A DNA stretch of 64,000 nucleotides from DATBSL01 sp964561785. Lineage in GTDB: Bacteria; Acidobacteriota; Vicinamibacteria; Fen-336. The stretch's first letter is position 1. Every line of letters begins with the position of its first letter. The notes beneath the pieces were generated by a model, which saw only the letters and a program-made list of their open reading frames with translations, was not told where the DNA came from and did no database searches. The DNA lies in contig CAZLRF010000015.1 in NCBI GenBank assembly GCA_964561785.1, positions 28,699 to 92,698 on the forward strand, written 5' to 3'. Below are positions 34,770-43,054 of this stretch, piece after piece. Both the position numbers and the translations under genes were made by a program.

Positions 34770-36196
34770 GACGGACGAGCGGCCTCGTCGCGGCCCGCGG
34801 GGACGGAGCGGCGCTCCCGCGGCAGCCGGATGCTGTGACGCTTGATCATCTCGTTGAGCGTCGTGGGCTTGAGGCCGAGGAGGCGGGCCGCGTCCTTCTG
34901 GACCCCGCCCGTCGCGTCGAGCGTCGACTCGATGATGCGTCGCTCGAAGCCCGCGATCACGTCCCTTAGGTTGATGCCTTCGGGGGGCACGGTCACCGGG
35001 GGGATGTGGAAGAAGCCCCGGCTCGTCCGCACCTGGTCGGGCACCAGCTCCTTCCCGATCAGGGGGGTCGTGGAGAGCACGACGCCCCGCTCGATGACGT
35101 TCTCGAGCTCGCGCACGTTGCCCGGCCAGTCGTAGTCCATGAGGACCTGCATCGCCTCCGGGGTCACCCCTTCCACCGCCTTGCCGTTCTCGCGCGAGTA
35201 CTTGTCCACGAAGTGCTGGACGAGGGCGGGGATGTCCTCCTTGCGCTGGCGCAGGGGGGGCAGCTGGACGGCGATGACGTTGAGGCGGTAGTAGAGGTCC
35301 TCGCGGAAGCGCCCCTCGTCGACCGCGCGACGCAGGTCCACGTTCGTCGCCGCGACCACGCGCACGTCGACCTTGATCGTCTCGACGCCCCCCAGCCGCA
35401 TGAACTCCCTCTCCTGCATCACGCGCAGGAGCTTCGCCTGGGTCTCGAGGGGGATGTTGCCGATCTCGTCGAAGAAGAGCGTCCCCTTGTCGGCGAGCTC
35501 GAACAGCCCCTTCTTCGCGTAGACGGCGCCCGTGAAGGCGCCCTTGACGTGCCCGAAGAGGTTGCTCTCCAGCAGCTCGTGGGGGAGGCTGCCCGAGTTG
35601 ACGACCACGAAGGGCTTGTCGTGGCGGGGGGAGTTCTGGTGCACCGCCTTCGCCACGAGCTCCTTGCCCGTCCCGCTCTCGCCCGAGACGAGGATCGTCG
35701 AGCGGGAGGGGGCCACCTGGGCCACGAGCTGGAAGACCTGGAGCATCTTCGGGCTCTTGCCCACGAGCTCCATGAAGCGGCCCTGGTCCCGCAGCGCGGT
35801 GCGCAGCTGGCGGTTCTCCTCCTCGAGGCGCCGCTGGAGCAGCCCGCTCGAGAGGATGTGGAGCAGCTGCTGGTTGTCGAAGGGCTTCGGCACGAAGTAG
35901 AAGGCGCCCTTCTTGATCGCCGCGATCGCCATCTCCATGGAGGCGAAGGCGGTGATCATGAGCACGACCATCTCCGGGTCGTGCTTCTTCAGCTCCTCGA
36001 GGACCTCGAGGCCCCCCATCTCCGGAAGCATCACGTCCACGATCGCCGCGGCGTAGCCGCCCTTGCGGGCGAGCTCGAGGCCCTCTGGGCCGCTCTCCGC
36101 GAACGACACCTCGTAGCCCGCCTGGCCGAGGACGCGGCCGAGGACGTCGCGCATCACCTCCTCGTCGTCGATGACGAGGATCTGCTCCTGGCTCAT
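34766..36196 (-). CDS. Sigma-54-dependent response regulator, NtrC family
   Basis: A 476-residue activator. The receiver domain (about 1-125) has the acidic pair DDEE, the phosphorylated Asp in AAIVDVMLPEMGG, and the switch Lys in FVPKPFD. The AAA+ domain (about 145-380) has Walker A GESGTGKE, the sigma-54 contact loop GAFTGA, Walker B GTLFFDEIG and the arginine region FREDLYYRL. A Fis-type DNA-binding helix pair closes it (GGVQKDAARLLGLKPTTLNEMI). The ATG follows the kinase stop by one base, with AGAGGTGAG as the Shine-Dalgarno. It is the cognate partner of the upstream kinase and a likely activator of the operon's own sigma-54 promoter. Confidence 0.96.
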   Translation of the reverse strand: MSQEQILVIDDEEVMRDVLGRVLGQAGYEVSFAESGPEGLELARKGGYAAAIVDVMLPEMGGLEVLEELKKHDPEMVVLMITAFASMEMAIAAIKKGAFYFVPKPFDNQQLLHILSSGLLQRRLEEENRQLRTALRDQGRFMELVGKSPKMLQVFQLVAQVAPSRSTILVSGESGTGKELVAKAVHQNSPRHDKPFVVVNSGSLPHELLESNLFGHVKGAFTGAVYAKKGLFELADKGTLFFDEIGNIPLETQAKLLRVMQEREFMRLGGVETIKVDVRVVAATNVDLRRAVDEGRFREDLYYRLNVIAVQLPPLRQRKEDIPALVQHFVDKYSRENGKAVEGVTPEAMQVLMDYDWPGNVRELENVIERGVVLSTTPLIGKELVPDQVRTSRGFFHIPPVTVPPEGINLRDVIAGFERRIIESTLDATGGVQKDAARLLGLKPTTLNEMIKRHSIRLPRERRSVPAGRDEAARPS

Positions 36197-36197
36197 C

Positions 36198-39011
36198 TCA
36201 CCTCTGCTGCGCGACCTCGGGAAGGACGAGGGCGGGGAGGGCCACCTGGAAGGTGGTGCCCTGGCCGGGGGCGCTCTCGACGAAGATGGCCCCGCCGTGC
36301 TCCTGCACGATCCCGTAGGACACGCTCAGCCCGAGGCCGGTGCCCTTCCCGATGCCCTTCGTCGTGAAGAACGGGTCGTAGATCCGCTTGATGTGCTCGC
36401 GCCGGATTCCGGTGCCGGTGTCCGCGATCTCGACGACCACGGTGTCGGCGTCCGCCGAGGTGCGCAGGGTCAGCCACCCGCCGCTCGGCATCGCGTCGCG
36501 GGCGTTCAGGATCAGGTTGAAGAAGACCTGCTGGAGGCGGTTCTCGTTCCCGCGGACGAAGGGCAGGTCCCCCGCGAGCTCGCGCCGGACGCGGATCCTG
36601 CCCCCCTCGAGCTGGTGTTCGACGAGGGAGAGCACGTCGACGAGCGCCTTGTTGACGTCGACGCGATCGTACTCGGTCCCGCTCGAGCGCGAGAAGTTCA
36701 GGAGGCCGTTGATGATCTTCGCCGCGCGGAAGCTCTGCTTCTCGATCTTCTCGAGCACCTGCTGGCGGGGGTCGTCCTCGTCGATCTGGCCCCGCAGGAG
36801 CTGGGTGTAGGACGAGATCCCCGCGAGCGGCGTGTTCACCTCGTGGGCGACGCCCGCCGCGAGCAGGCCCACCGAGGCCATCTTCTCCGCGTGCTGGAGC
36901 TGCTCCTCCAGCCTCACGCGCACGGTGACGTCGTCGAGGATGAGGATCGTCCCGTGGCGCTCGCCGGGGGAGGCCTGGAACGGGGCGACCGAGACGTTGA
37001 CCATGAGGCTGCGGCCGTCCGCCGACGGCAGGTGCAGCTTGTAGATGTGGGCGATCTGCTCGTGGTCGCCGAGGACGAGGGCCCCCCGCAGCGCCTCGAG
37101 GAACGACTCGGGGAACACCGCGTCGAGGGCACGGCCGAGGACCTCGCCCCGGGCCCGCCCGAACAGCGCCTCCATCGCCCGGTTCCAGCGCGCGACCCGG
37201 CCCTCGAGGTCGAGGACGACGATCCCGGAGTCGAGGCTCTCGAGGATGTTCTCGTTGTACTCCTTGAGCCCCCGCAGCTCCTCCGCCTTCTCGAGGAGGC
37301 TGTGGTACAGGCGCCCGTTCACGATCGCGGTGGCGGCCTGTGCGGCGAGCGCCTTCAGGGTGTCGATCTCCTCGCTGTTGAGCGGGTCGAGCCCGTCCTT
37401 GCGGCCGACCGCCAGCACCGCGATCAGCTCGCCCTTCGCGCGGCAGGGGAAGAGCCAGGCGAGGCCGGACTGCGAGAGGCCGTCCTCGCCGTCCTCCGCT
37501 TCCGCGGGCTGCCCGGAGGCGAGGCGCCCGACGAGGGCGCTCCCCCCGCGCAGCACGGGGTGCCCCGCGCCGGCGCGGACGACGCCGCGGGAGCGGAAGG
37601 GGTGGAAGTCGCCCTCGGGGGACGGGAAGAAGAGGGCCATCTCGCGCAGGCCGAGGGCGGCGCCCACGCCCTCGAGGAGCCTCTCGGCGGTCCGCGCGAG
37701 ATCGAGGTCCGCGTTGAGGTCCTCGGAGAGGCGCACGAGCGCCTTGCGGGACGTGTAGCGCTCCTTGTAGAAGAGCCGGTCGAGCGTCTCCTGGATGCGG
37801 GCCTTCACCGGCGTGAAGAGCAGCACGACCACGAGGGCCACGAGCAGCACGATCGGGGTCGTGTGCGGCTCCTCCCACAGGACGTCGGTGAGCCCCACGG
37901 TGAGCAGCGCGAGGCCGAGGATCACCGCGACCGCGAGCACGTGGCCGAGGGCGCGGCGGAAGATGAGCTCGACGTCCATCAGGCGGTGCTTGACCACCGC
38001 GTAGGCGAGCGAGAGCGGGATGAGGGCGAGGGGGCCGTAGCCGGCGAGCTGGAGGGGCGCTCCCGGCTCGCGCCCGAGCGCGAAGGGCAGGGCGTAGAAG
38101 GCGAGGAAGGGGAAGACCCCCGCGGTGGTCCCCCAGAGGAGCCACTTGACCTGCCGGCGCGCCACGAGGTGGCGCGTGCGGCGGTACGAGTCGAGGAGCA
38201 CCGCGACGGCGAGGCTGAGGACGGCGGCGAAGTACAGCGGCTCCGCCCGGTCGACGGCGGCGGAGATCGCCCACAGCGGGCCCGGCTGCTCCCCCGAGGC
38301 GACGAGAGCATGGCTCATCAGCGCCGCTCCCGTGACCACGAGCGGCGGCATGTACAGCGCGGGGACCACCCACCAGCGCTGCGGGCGCGGGCGGCCTTCG
38401 GGGAACACGAGGCAGAAGTGGAGGAAGACGACCGGCAGGAACAGCGCGGCGACCGCGTCCGCCCAGAAGAGCACCCAGTCCGCCGCGTCCAGTCGGCCGG
38501 TGTGCGAGGTCGAGTAGAGGAGGAAGAAGAGGGCGCAGACCGCGTAGAAGTGCACCGACACGCGGTCGGCGGGGCGGCGGAGCAGGACGACGCTGCCGAC
38601 CACGAGGCTGAAGAAGCCGGCGAGCGAGAGGTAGTAGAAGGCGCCGACGTTGCCCTGGGGGAGGGGCTGGAGGACGACGTCGAGGACGCGTCTCTCCTGC
38701 TCCCGCAGCAGCGAGTACCGGATCCGGGCCCCGGGGCGCAGGCCGCGGAGGACGCCCTCGAGGCGCTCCGGGCTCAGGACCTCCTCGCCGTCCACCGCGA
38801 CGAGGACGTCCCCGGGGCGCACGCCGGCCCGGGCCCCTGGTCCGCCTGGTGCGAGGCGGGCCGCGACCAGGCCCGGCGGCGCCTCCCTCCAGTAAACCCC
38901 GTCGTCGGCGGTCGACCAGGAGGCCTTCTGGACGATGTTGTAGACGCCCAGACCAGCGAGGACGAGCCCAGCGAAAACGACGACCGAGTTCTGGAGGAGC
39001 CGCCGCTTCAT
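36198..39011 (-). CDS. Membrane sensor histidine kinase with PDZ, GAF and PAS domains
   Basis: A 937-residue kinase. After a first membrane segment (residues 8-25) comes a periplasmic PDZ-like domain (APGGPGARAGVRPGDVLVAV), then a block of about seven to nine membrane helices (about 130-400). Cytoplasmic parts follow: a GAF domain (about 440-590), a PAS domain (ILESLDSGIVVLDLEGRVAR), the HisKA box GVAHEVNTPLAGISSY with the phosphorylated His, and HATPase motifs NLILNARDAMP, DTGTGI and GKGTGLGLS. The ATG at 39011 has GAGGG at good spacing; an upstream in-frame ATG at 39056 would lie inside the sigma-54 promoter. A PDZ domain suggests sensing of envelope peptides or protein ends. Confidence 0.93.
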   Translation of the reverse strand: MKRRLLQNSVVVFAGLVLAGLGVYNIVQKASWSTADDGVYWREAPPGLVAARLAPGGPGARAGVRPGDVLVAVDGEEVLSPERLEGVLRGLRPGARIRYSLLREQERRVLDVVLQPLPQGNVGAFYYLSLAGFFSLVVGSVVLLRRPADRVSVHFYAVCALFFLLYSTSHTGRLDAADWVLFWADAVAALFLPVVFLHFCLVFPEGRPRPQRWWVVPALYMPPLVVTGAALMSHALVASGEQPGPLWAISAAVDRAEPLYFAAVLSLAVAVLLDSYRRTRHLVARRQVKWLLWGTTAGVFPFLAFYALPFALGREPGAPLQLAGYGPLALIPLSLAYAVVKHRLMDVELIFRRALGHVLAVAVILGLALLTVGLTDVLWEEPHTTPIVLLVALVVVLLFTPVKARIQETLDRLFYKERYTSRKALVRLSEDLNADLDLARTAERLLEGVGAALGLREMALFFPSPEGDFHPFRSRGVVRAGAGHPVLRGGSALVGRLASGQPAEAEDGEDGLSQSGLAWLFPCRAKGELIAVLAVGRKDGLDPLNSEEIDTLKALAAQAATAIVNGRLYHSLLEKAEELRGLKEYNENILESLDSGIVVLDLEGRVARWNRAMEALFGRARGEVLGRALDAVFPESFLEALRGALVLGDHEQIAHIYKLHLPSADGRSLMVNVSVAPFQASPGERHGTILILDDVTVRVRLEEQLQHAEKMASVGLLAAGVAHEVNTPLAGISSYTQLLRGQIDEDDPRQQVLEKIEKQSFRAAKIINGLLNFSRSSGTEYDRVDVNKALVDVLSLVEHQLEGGRIRVRRELAGDLPFVRGNENRLQQVFFNLILNARDAMPSGGWLTLRTSADADTVVVEIADTGTGIRREHIKRIYDPFFTTKGIGKGTGLGLSVSYGIVQEHGGAIFVESAPGQGTTFQVALPALVLPEVAQQR

Positions 39012-39050
39012 CGTGCCCTCGGGACGCAACACCGATAGCCTCTCAGAGAG

Positions 39051-39067
39051 ATGCAATCGACGTGCCG
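39051..39067 (-). promoter_or_regulatory. Sigma-54 promoter before the sensor kinase operon
   Basis: On the minus strand the sequence CGGCACGTCGATTGCAT gives GGCAC then TTGC, with exactly 10 bases between GG (39066-39065) and GC (39054-39053), the canonical -24/-12 spacing. The predicted start is near 39041, 30 bases before the kinase ATG. The operon encodes a GAFTGA-type sigma-54 activator, so positive autoregulation is likely. The rest of the 238-base gap (39012-39249) holds the inverted repeat at 39087-39112 and, near 39188-39196, a run of seven A residues in a weak stem-loop after the barrel gene. Confidence 0.7.
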
Positions 39068-39086
39068 AGGAAGGCGAGGATCACGA

Positions 39087-39112
39087 CTCGGAAAACCCCT
39101 TTGTTTCCCGAG
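39087..39112. promoter_or_regulatory. Inverted repeat, candidate enhancer site for the NtrC-type regulator
   Basis: CTCGGAAAAC (39087-39096) and GTTTCCCGAG (39103-39112) are complementary at 9 of 10 positions with a 6-base spacer. The site lies about 20 bases upstream of the -24 box, closer than most sigma-54 enhancers but within the same gap. A second short repeat, CGTTC/GAACG, is at 39113-39134. Confidence 0.45.
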
Positions 39113-39249
39113 CGTTCAGGGACTCCACCGAACGTTGAATCCGGCGGAATGAAGCCTGAACCATCCCGTTGGATGGCCTCATCCGGCCAAAAAAAGGAGG
39201 CCCGCCGGAGCCCCTCAAGCTGCCCTCCACTCGGCTTCGATGCGCGCGC

Positions 39250-40959
39250 TCAGAATCGGACCGAGATGCCTCCGACGACCCGCGTGGGCGGGTCTTGAAC
39301 CGCGAGCTCGTCCAGGAAGCCGGCCCGGGACGCCTCGTAGAACATGTTCCGGACGGCCACGAGCACCTCCCAGTCCGCCCGCGTCAGCGGCTGGAGGAAC
39401 GGCAGGCCCTGGCGCAGCTGGACGTCGAAGCGCGCCGCCGTGACGGTGGGCGTTCCCGGCCCCGCGCCTCGCTCGTCCGAGAGCGCGTTCAGCCGGTACA
39501 GCGCGGCGAGCCGGGTGTCCGTCCAGTCGATCACGGTTTCGAGCCTCGCCACGAGGTCGTGGAACTCCGCCTGCTCGAAGGCGAGCGCCGCCGCCGGGCC
39601 GGCCGGGCTGTCCGCGCCGCGACGGCCCTGCCCGAACGTGTAGGTCACAGAGCCGCTCACCACGCCGCCGAGGCGGCCGCCGACGGTGACGCCGAAGCCC
39701 CGGGCGTCGAACCGGCCCGCGTTGCGCACCACCGGCGTGTGGCCGTCGAAGGTCGTGAGCAGGACGTCCTGCGTGGCCTCGTCGAAGACCATCGCCCCGA
39801 TGCTCCCGGCCTGGCCGAGCGTGCGGTCGACGCCGACCTCGTAGCGCAGCGAGCGGGCCGGCTGCAGGCCCTCCTCGAGCCGAGCCCACGTGATCGCGGG
39901 CGAGGCGGCGACCGTGGACAGGGTGAGGAGGTCGCCTCCGGGGGCGAGCGTCCTCGTGGCCACCGAGCCCCGCACGAGCGTCGTGCGGTCGCCGCGCAGC
40001 TCGATCTCGACGACCGCGTCCGCGTGGTGCGAGTCGGGGAGGAAGCCGACGTAGGTGTAGCGGGCCCCCCCGGTGGCGCTCACGCGGTCGTGGAGCTTCC
40101 AGCGGTCCTTGACGAAGACGGAGCCCATGTTCCGGCGGGGCTCGACGGGAAGCGCGCCGCTCTCCGAAAGCTCGGGACTCGTGCCCGCGCCGTAGCCCGC
40201 ACCCGCCTCGATCTCGTGCCCGCCTCCCGGGTCGAGGACGAACTCCGCGGCCATGCGCCACGTGCGACCCTCGTTCTCCGCCATGAGGCCGCCGAGGCTC
40301 CACTCGACGCCGTCCGCGAGGCGCCCGCCCAGGCGCAGGGAGCCGACGCCGCCGGGGAGCATCGGCCCGTCCGGGTCGGAAGCAAAGCCGCCGTTCGCGG
40401 TGGCGGCGAGCTCCATGCTGCCGCCGAGCGCGCCGAGGTCCGCCAAGGAGGGTGCGGCGGCCGCGAGGCTCGCCGCCGCCTCCGTGGGACCGGTGTGCTC
40501 CGCGGTCTCGAGCACCGAGCGGCGCTTGTGACGCACGAGCCAGCGCCACTCCCGGCGGGCCTCGGCGGCCTCGCCCTCGGCCTCCGCGCCGGCCGCTGTT
40601 GCCGCATCCCCCACCGGGGTCAGGCTGAGGGTGAAGGAGGCGTCGCGGTCGGGCAGCACCGTCACCCGCTGGGCCGCCGACGGCTGGTGGCCGGTGCCGA
40701 CTGCCCGGAGCGTGTAGGAGCCGGGCGGCAGCAGCGGAACGCTGAACTGGCCCTGGCCGTCGGCGAGGGTCACGAGCGTGCCGCCGCGAAGCCCCTTGCC
40801 GAAGATGGACACCACCGCGCCCGCCACGGGGGCGCCCCGGGTGCTCTCGACCCACCCCACGAGCCCCCCGACCGGCTCGGTCGGAGCCGCCGCGCACACC
40901 CCCGGAGCCACGACGGCAGAGGCGACCACGGCCCACCCGAGACGCCGGCAGGAACTCAA
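39250..40959 (-). CDS. Outer-membrane barrel protein with carboxypeptidase-regulatory-like domain
   Basis: A 569-residue exported protein. A signal peptide (about 1-24, ending GVCAAAP) is followed by a CarboxypepD_reg-like/DUF4382-type domain (VGWVESTRGAPVAGAVVSIF, then LPPGSYTLRAVGTG). The C-terminal 400 residues are alternating beta strands typical of TonB-dependent receptor barrels, ending in the outer-membrane terminal Phe (VGGISVRF). No clear plug domain or TonB box is visible, so it is a receptor-like barrel rather than a standard transporter. The start is TTG at 40959, supported by a perfect AGGAGGT 7 bases upstream. It lies upstream of, but is not coupled to, the kinase operon. Confidence 0.75.
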   Translation of the reverse strand: MSSCRRLGWAVVASAVVAPGVCAAAPTEPVGGLVGWVESTRGAPVAGAVVSIFGKGLRGGTLVTLADGQGQFSVPLLPPGSYTLRAVGTGHQPSAAQRVTVLPDRDASFTLSLTPVGDAATAAGAEAEGEAAEARREWRWLVRHKRRSVLETAEHTGPTEAAASLAAAAPSLADLGALGGSMELAATANGGFASDPDGPMLPGGVGSLRLGGRLADGVEWSLGGLMAENEGRTWRMAAEFVLDPGGGHEIEAGAGYGAGTSPELSESGALPVEPRRNMGSVFVKDRWKLHDRVSATGGARYTYVGFLPDSHHADAVVEIELRGDRTTLVRGSVATRTLAPGGDLLTLSTVAASPAITWARLEEGLQPARSLRYEVGVDRTLGQAGSIGAMVFDEATQDVLLTTFDGHTPVVRNAGRFDARGFGVTVGGRLGGVVSGSVTYTFGQGRRGADSPAGPAAALAFEQAEFHDLVARLETVIDWTDTRLAALYRLNALSDERGAGPGTPTVTAARFDVQLRQGLPFLQPLTRADWEVLVAVRNMFYEASRAGFLDELAVQDPPTRVVGGISVRF

Positions 40960-41002
40960 GTGCGTGACCTCCTGAGGGGTGTTCGACCCGTTGGCATCTC
41001 TG

Positions 41003-41032
41003 ACCGTATCAGGGGGCGCCGGCGCCTGTCAA
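41003..41032 (-). promoter_or_regulatory. Promoter TTGACA-18-TACGGT for the barrel-protein gene
   Basis: On the minus strand, TTGACA at 41032-41027 is a perfect -35 and TACGGT at 41008-41003 a weak -10, with an 18-base spacer. The predicted leader is about 37 bases to the TTG at 40959. Confidence 0.5.
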
Positions 41033-41085
41033 CCGCGGCGGCCTCCCAGCCCCCCGTTCGACTCATGCGGGGGCCCGGACCGTGT

Positions 41086-41093
41086 GCTATAAG
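41086..41093 (+). promoter_or_regulatory. Extended -10 CTATAAG-type element before the cyclase gene
   Basis: The plus strand reads TGTGCTATAAG, an extended -10 (TG-C-TATAAG), ending 16 bases before the ATG at 41110. No -35 is evident. Confidence 0.45.
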
Positions 41094-41109
41094 GCGGGCG
41101 GCGACCGTG

Positions 41110-41739
41110 ATGCCCCGAATCCACGACGTGACCGTGCCCCTCGTCCCGGGGATGCTCGGCTACCCGGGCGACCCGCCCTTCGTCCACGAGCCCCTCCAGA
41201 AGGCGGGCGAAGCGCCGTTCGCCCTCGGCCGGCTGGGGCTGTCGACGCACTCCGGTACCCACGTCGACGCCCCCGCCCACTTCGTGCCCGGGGGCCTCAC
41301 CGTCGACCATCTGCCCCTCGAGATCCTCCTCGGGAAGGCCCGGGTCGTGGAGCTCTCGGCGCGCGAGAGGGTCGAGAGGGCCGACCTCGAGGCCCTCGAC
41401 CTGAGCGACGACCTGCGCGTGCTCCTGAAGACCCGGATGTCGGGGCAGATGCAGCGGCCCCCCTACCAGGAGGACCACGTCTACCTCGCCGAGGACGCCG
41501 CGCTCTACCTGGCCCAGGCCGGGCTCAAGCTCGTCGGCTTCGACTACCTCTCGATCGACCGCTCGGGCTCGGCGGACTTCCCGGCCCACCACGCCCTGCT
41601 CGGGGCGGGGGTCGTCGTGGTGGAGGGCCTCGACCTCTCGGAGGTCGCGCCCGGCGAGTACGAGATGGCCTGCCTGCCCCTGCGCCTCGGGGGCGGGGAG
41701 GCTGCGCCCGCCCGCGTGGTCCTCCGCTCGCGCGGCTAG
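41110..41739 (+). CDS. Cyclase-family hydrolase (kynurenine formamidase-like)
   Basis: A 209-residue metal-dependent hydrolase. The zinc-binding signature STHSGTHVDAPAHF is at about residues 51-64, and later HHALLGAGVVVVEGLDLSEV matches the C-terminal catalytic region of KynB/cyclase proteins. Family members hydrolyse N-formylkynurenine, isatin or other amides and lactones. No tryptophan-degradation genes are adjacent, so the substrate is not assigned. glgC follows after 15 bases with its own strong ribosome-binding site, so the two may be cotranscribed. Confidence 0.85.
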   Translation: MPRIHDVTVPLVPGMLGYPGDPPFVHEPLQKAGEAPFALGRLGLSTHSGTHVDAPAHFVPGGLTVDHLPLEILLGKARVVELSARERVERADLEALDLSDDLRVLLKTRMSGQMQRPPYQEDHVYLAEDAALYLAQAGLKLVGFDYLSIDRSGSADFPAHHALLGAGVVVVEGLDLSEVAPGEYEMACLPLRLGGGEAAPARVVLRSRG

Positions 41740-41754
41740 GGGGAGGAGGGAGGA

Positions 41755-42999
41755 ATGAACGTCCTTCTCCTCCGGGACGTGGTGGCGGTCCTCCTCGCCG
41801 GGGGGGCGGGCGAGCGCCTGTACCCCCTGACCCGCGAGAGGGCCAAGCCGGCGGTGTTCTTCGGCGGGCCCTACCGGATCGTCGACTTCACGCTCTCGAA
41901 CTGCATCAACTCCGGCCTGCGCAAGATCTTCATCGCGACGCAGTACAAGGCGCAGAGCCTCAACCGACACGTCCGCATGGGGTGGAACGTCGTGAACCGC
42001 GAGCTCGGCGAGTTCATCGAGATCCTCCCCCCCCAGAAGCGCATGGGCGAGCACTGGTACCTCGGCACCGCCGACGCGGTCTGGCAGAACGTGTACGCGA
42101 TCGAGCGGGAGCGGCCGCGGTGGGTGATCGTGCTCAGCGCCGACCACATCTACAAGATGGACTACGGCAAGATGCTGGACGTCCACATCGCCCGCGGCGC
42201 CCGGCTGACGGTGGGCGCGATCGAGGTGCCGCTGGCCGATTCGCGGCGCTACGGGGTCCTCGAGGCCGACGCCGACTCGCGCGTGGTGGGCTTCCGCGAG
42301 AAGCCGGAGGAGGCGCCGGCCGCGCCCTGGAACCCCGGGGCGTGCCTCGCCTCGATGGGCGTCTACATCTTCGACGTCGACGTGCTCGTCCGCGAGCTGC
42401 AGCGGGACGCCGAGGCCGACTCCACCCACGACTTCGCCCGCGACGTCATCCCGCACCTCGTGTCGGCGGGGGAGAGGGTCTTCGCCTATCTGTTCTGGGA
42501 CGAGAACAAGAAGGAGTCGCAGTACTGGCGCGACGTGGGCACGATCGACGCCTACTACGAGGCGTCGATGGACCTCGTCCAGGTCGACCCCGTCTTCAAC
42601 CTGTACGATCCGGAGTGGCCCCTGCGCACCTACCAGCCCCAGCTGCCGCCGGCGAAGTTCGTCTTCGCCGAGGAGGGCCGGCGCGGCGAGGCCACCGAGT
42701 CGATCGTGTCCATGGGGTGCATCGTCTCCGGCAGCGTGGTCCACCGCTCGATCCTCTGCCCCGACGTGAGGATCCACTCCTTCTGCCAGGTCGAGGACTC
42801 GATCCTGATGCCGGGTGCGATCGTGCACCGCCACGCGCGGGTCCGGCGGGCGATCGTCGACCGGGGCGTCGAGGTGCCGATCGGCGCGCTCGTGGGCCAC
42901 GTCCCGGCGGAGGACCGCCGCCGGCACACGGTGTCGGAGGGGGGGGTGGTCGTGGTGACCCCCGGCGAGGAGTGCCTCGTCGACCCCCGTTTCGCGTGA
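41755..42999 (+). CDS. glgC: Glucose-1-phosphate adenylyltransferase
   Basis: A 414-residue ADP-glucose pyrophosphorylase, the committed step of glycogen synthesis. It has the nucleotidyltransferase start VAVLLAGGAGERLYPLT with a Lys in ERAKPAVFFGGPYRIVDF, then NCINSGLRKIFIATQYKAQSL (split from SLNRH), WYLGTADAVWQN, LSADHIYKMDY and GFREKPEE. A left-handed beta-helix C-terminus follows (IVSGSVVHRSILCPDVRIHS, then SFCQVEDSILMPG). An excellent GGGAGGAGGGAGGA precedes the ATG. Other glg genes are not in the window. Confidence 0.95.
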   Translation: MNVLLLRDVVAVLLAGGAGERLYPLTRERAKPAVFFGGPYRIVDFTLSNCINSGLRKIFIATQYKAQSLNRHVRMGWNVVNRELGEFIEILPPQKRMGEHWYLGTADAVWQNVYAIERERPRWVIVLSADHIYKMDYGKMLDVHIARGARLTVGAIEVPLADSRRYGVLEADADSRVVGFREKPEEAPAAPWNPGACLASMGVYIFDVDVLVRELQRDAEADSTHDFARDVIPHLVSAGERVFAYLFWDENKKESQYWRDVGTIDAYYEASMDLVQVDPVFNLYDPEWPLRTYQPQLPPAKFVFAEEGRRGEATESIVSMGCIVSGSVVHRSILCPDVRIHSFCQVEDSILMPGAIVHRHARVRRAIVDRGVEVPIGALVGHVPAEDRRRHTVSEGGVVVVTPGEECLVDPRFA

Positions 43000-43054
43000 C
43001 GGCGGCCCGCGGAGCCGCCCATTCCCATTCCGCATTCTTGAGCGAGGAGCCCCG

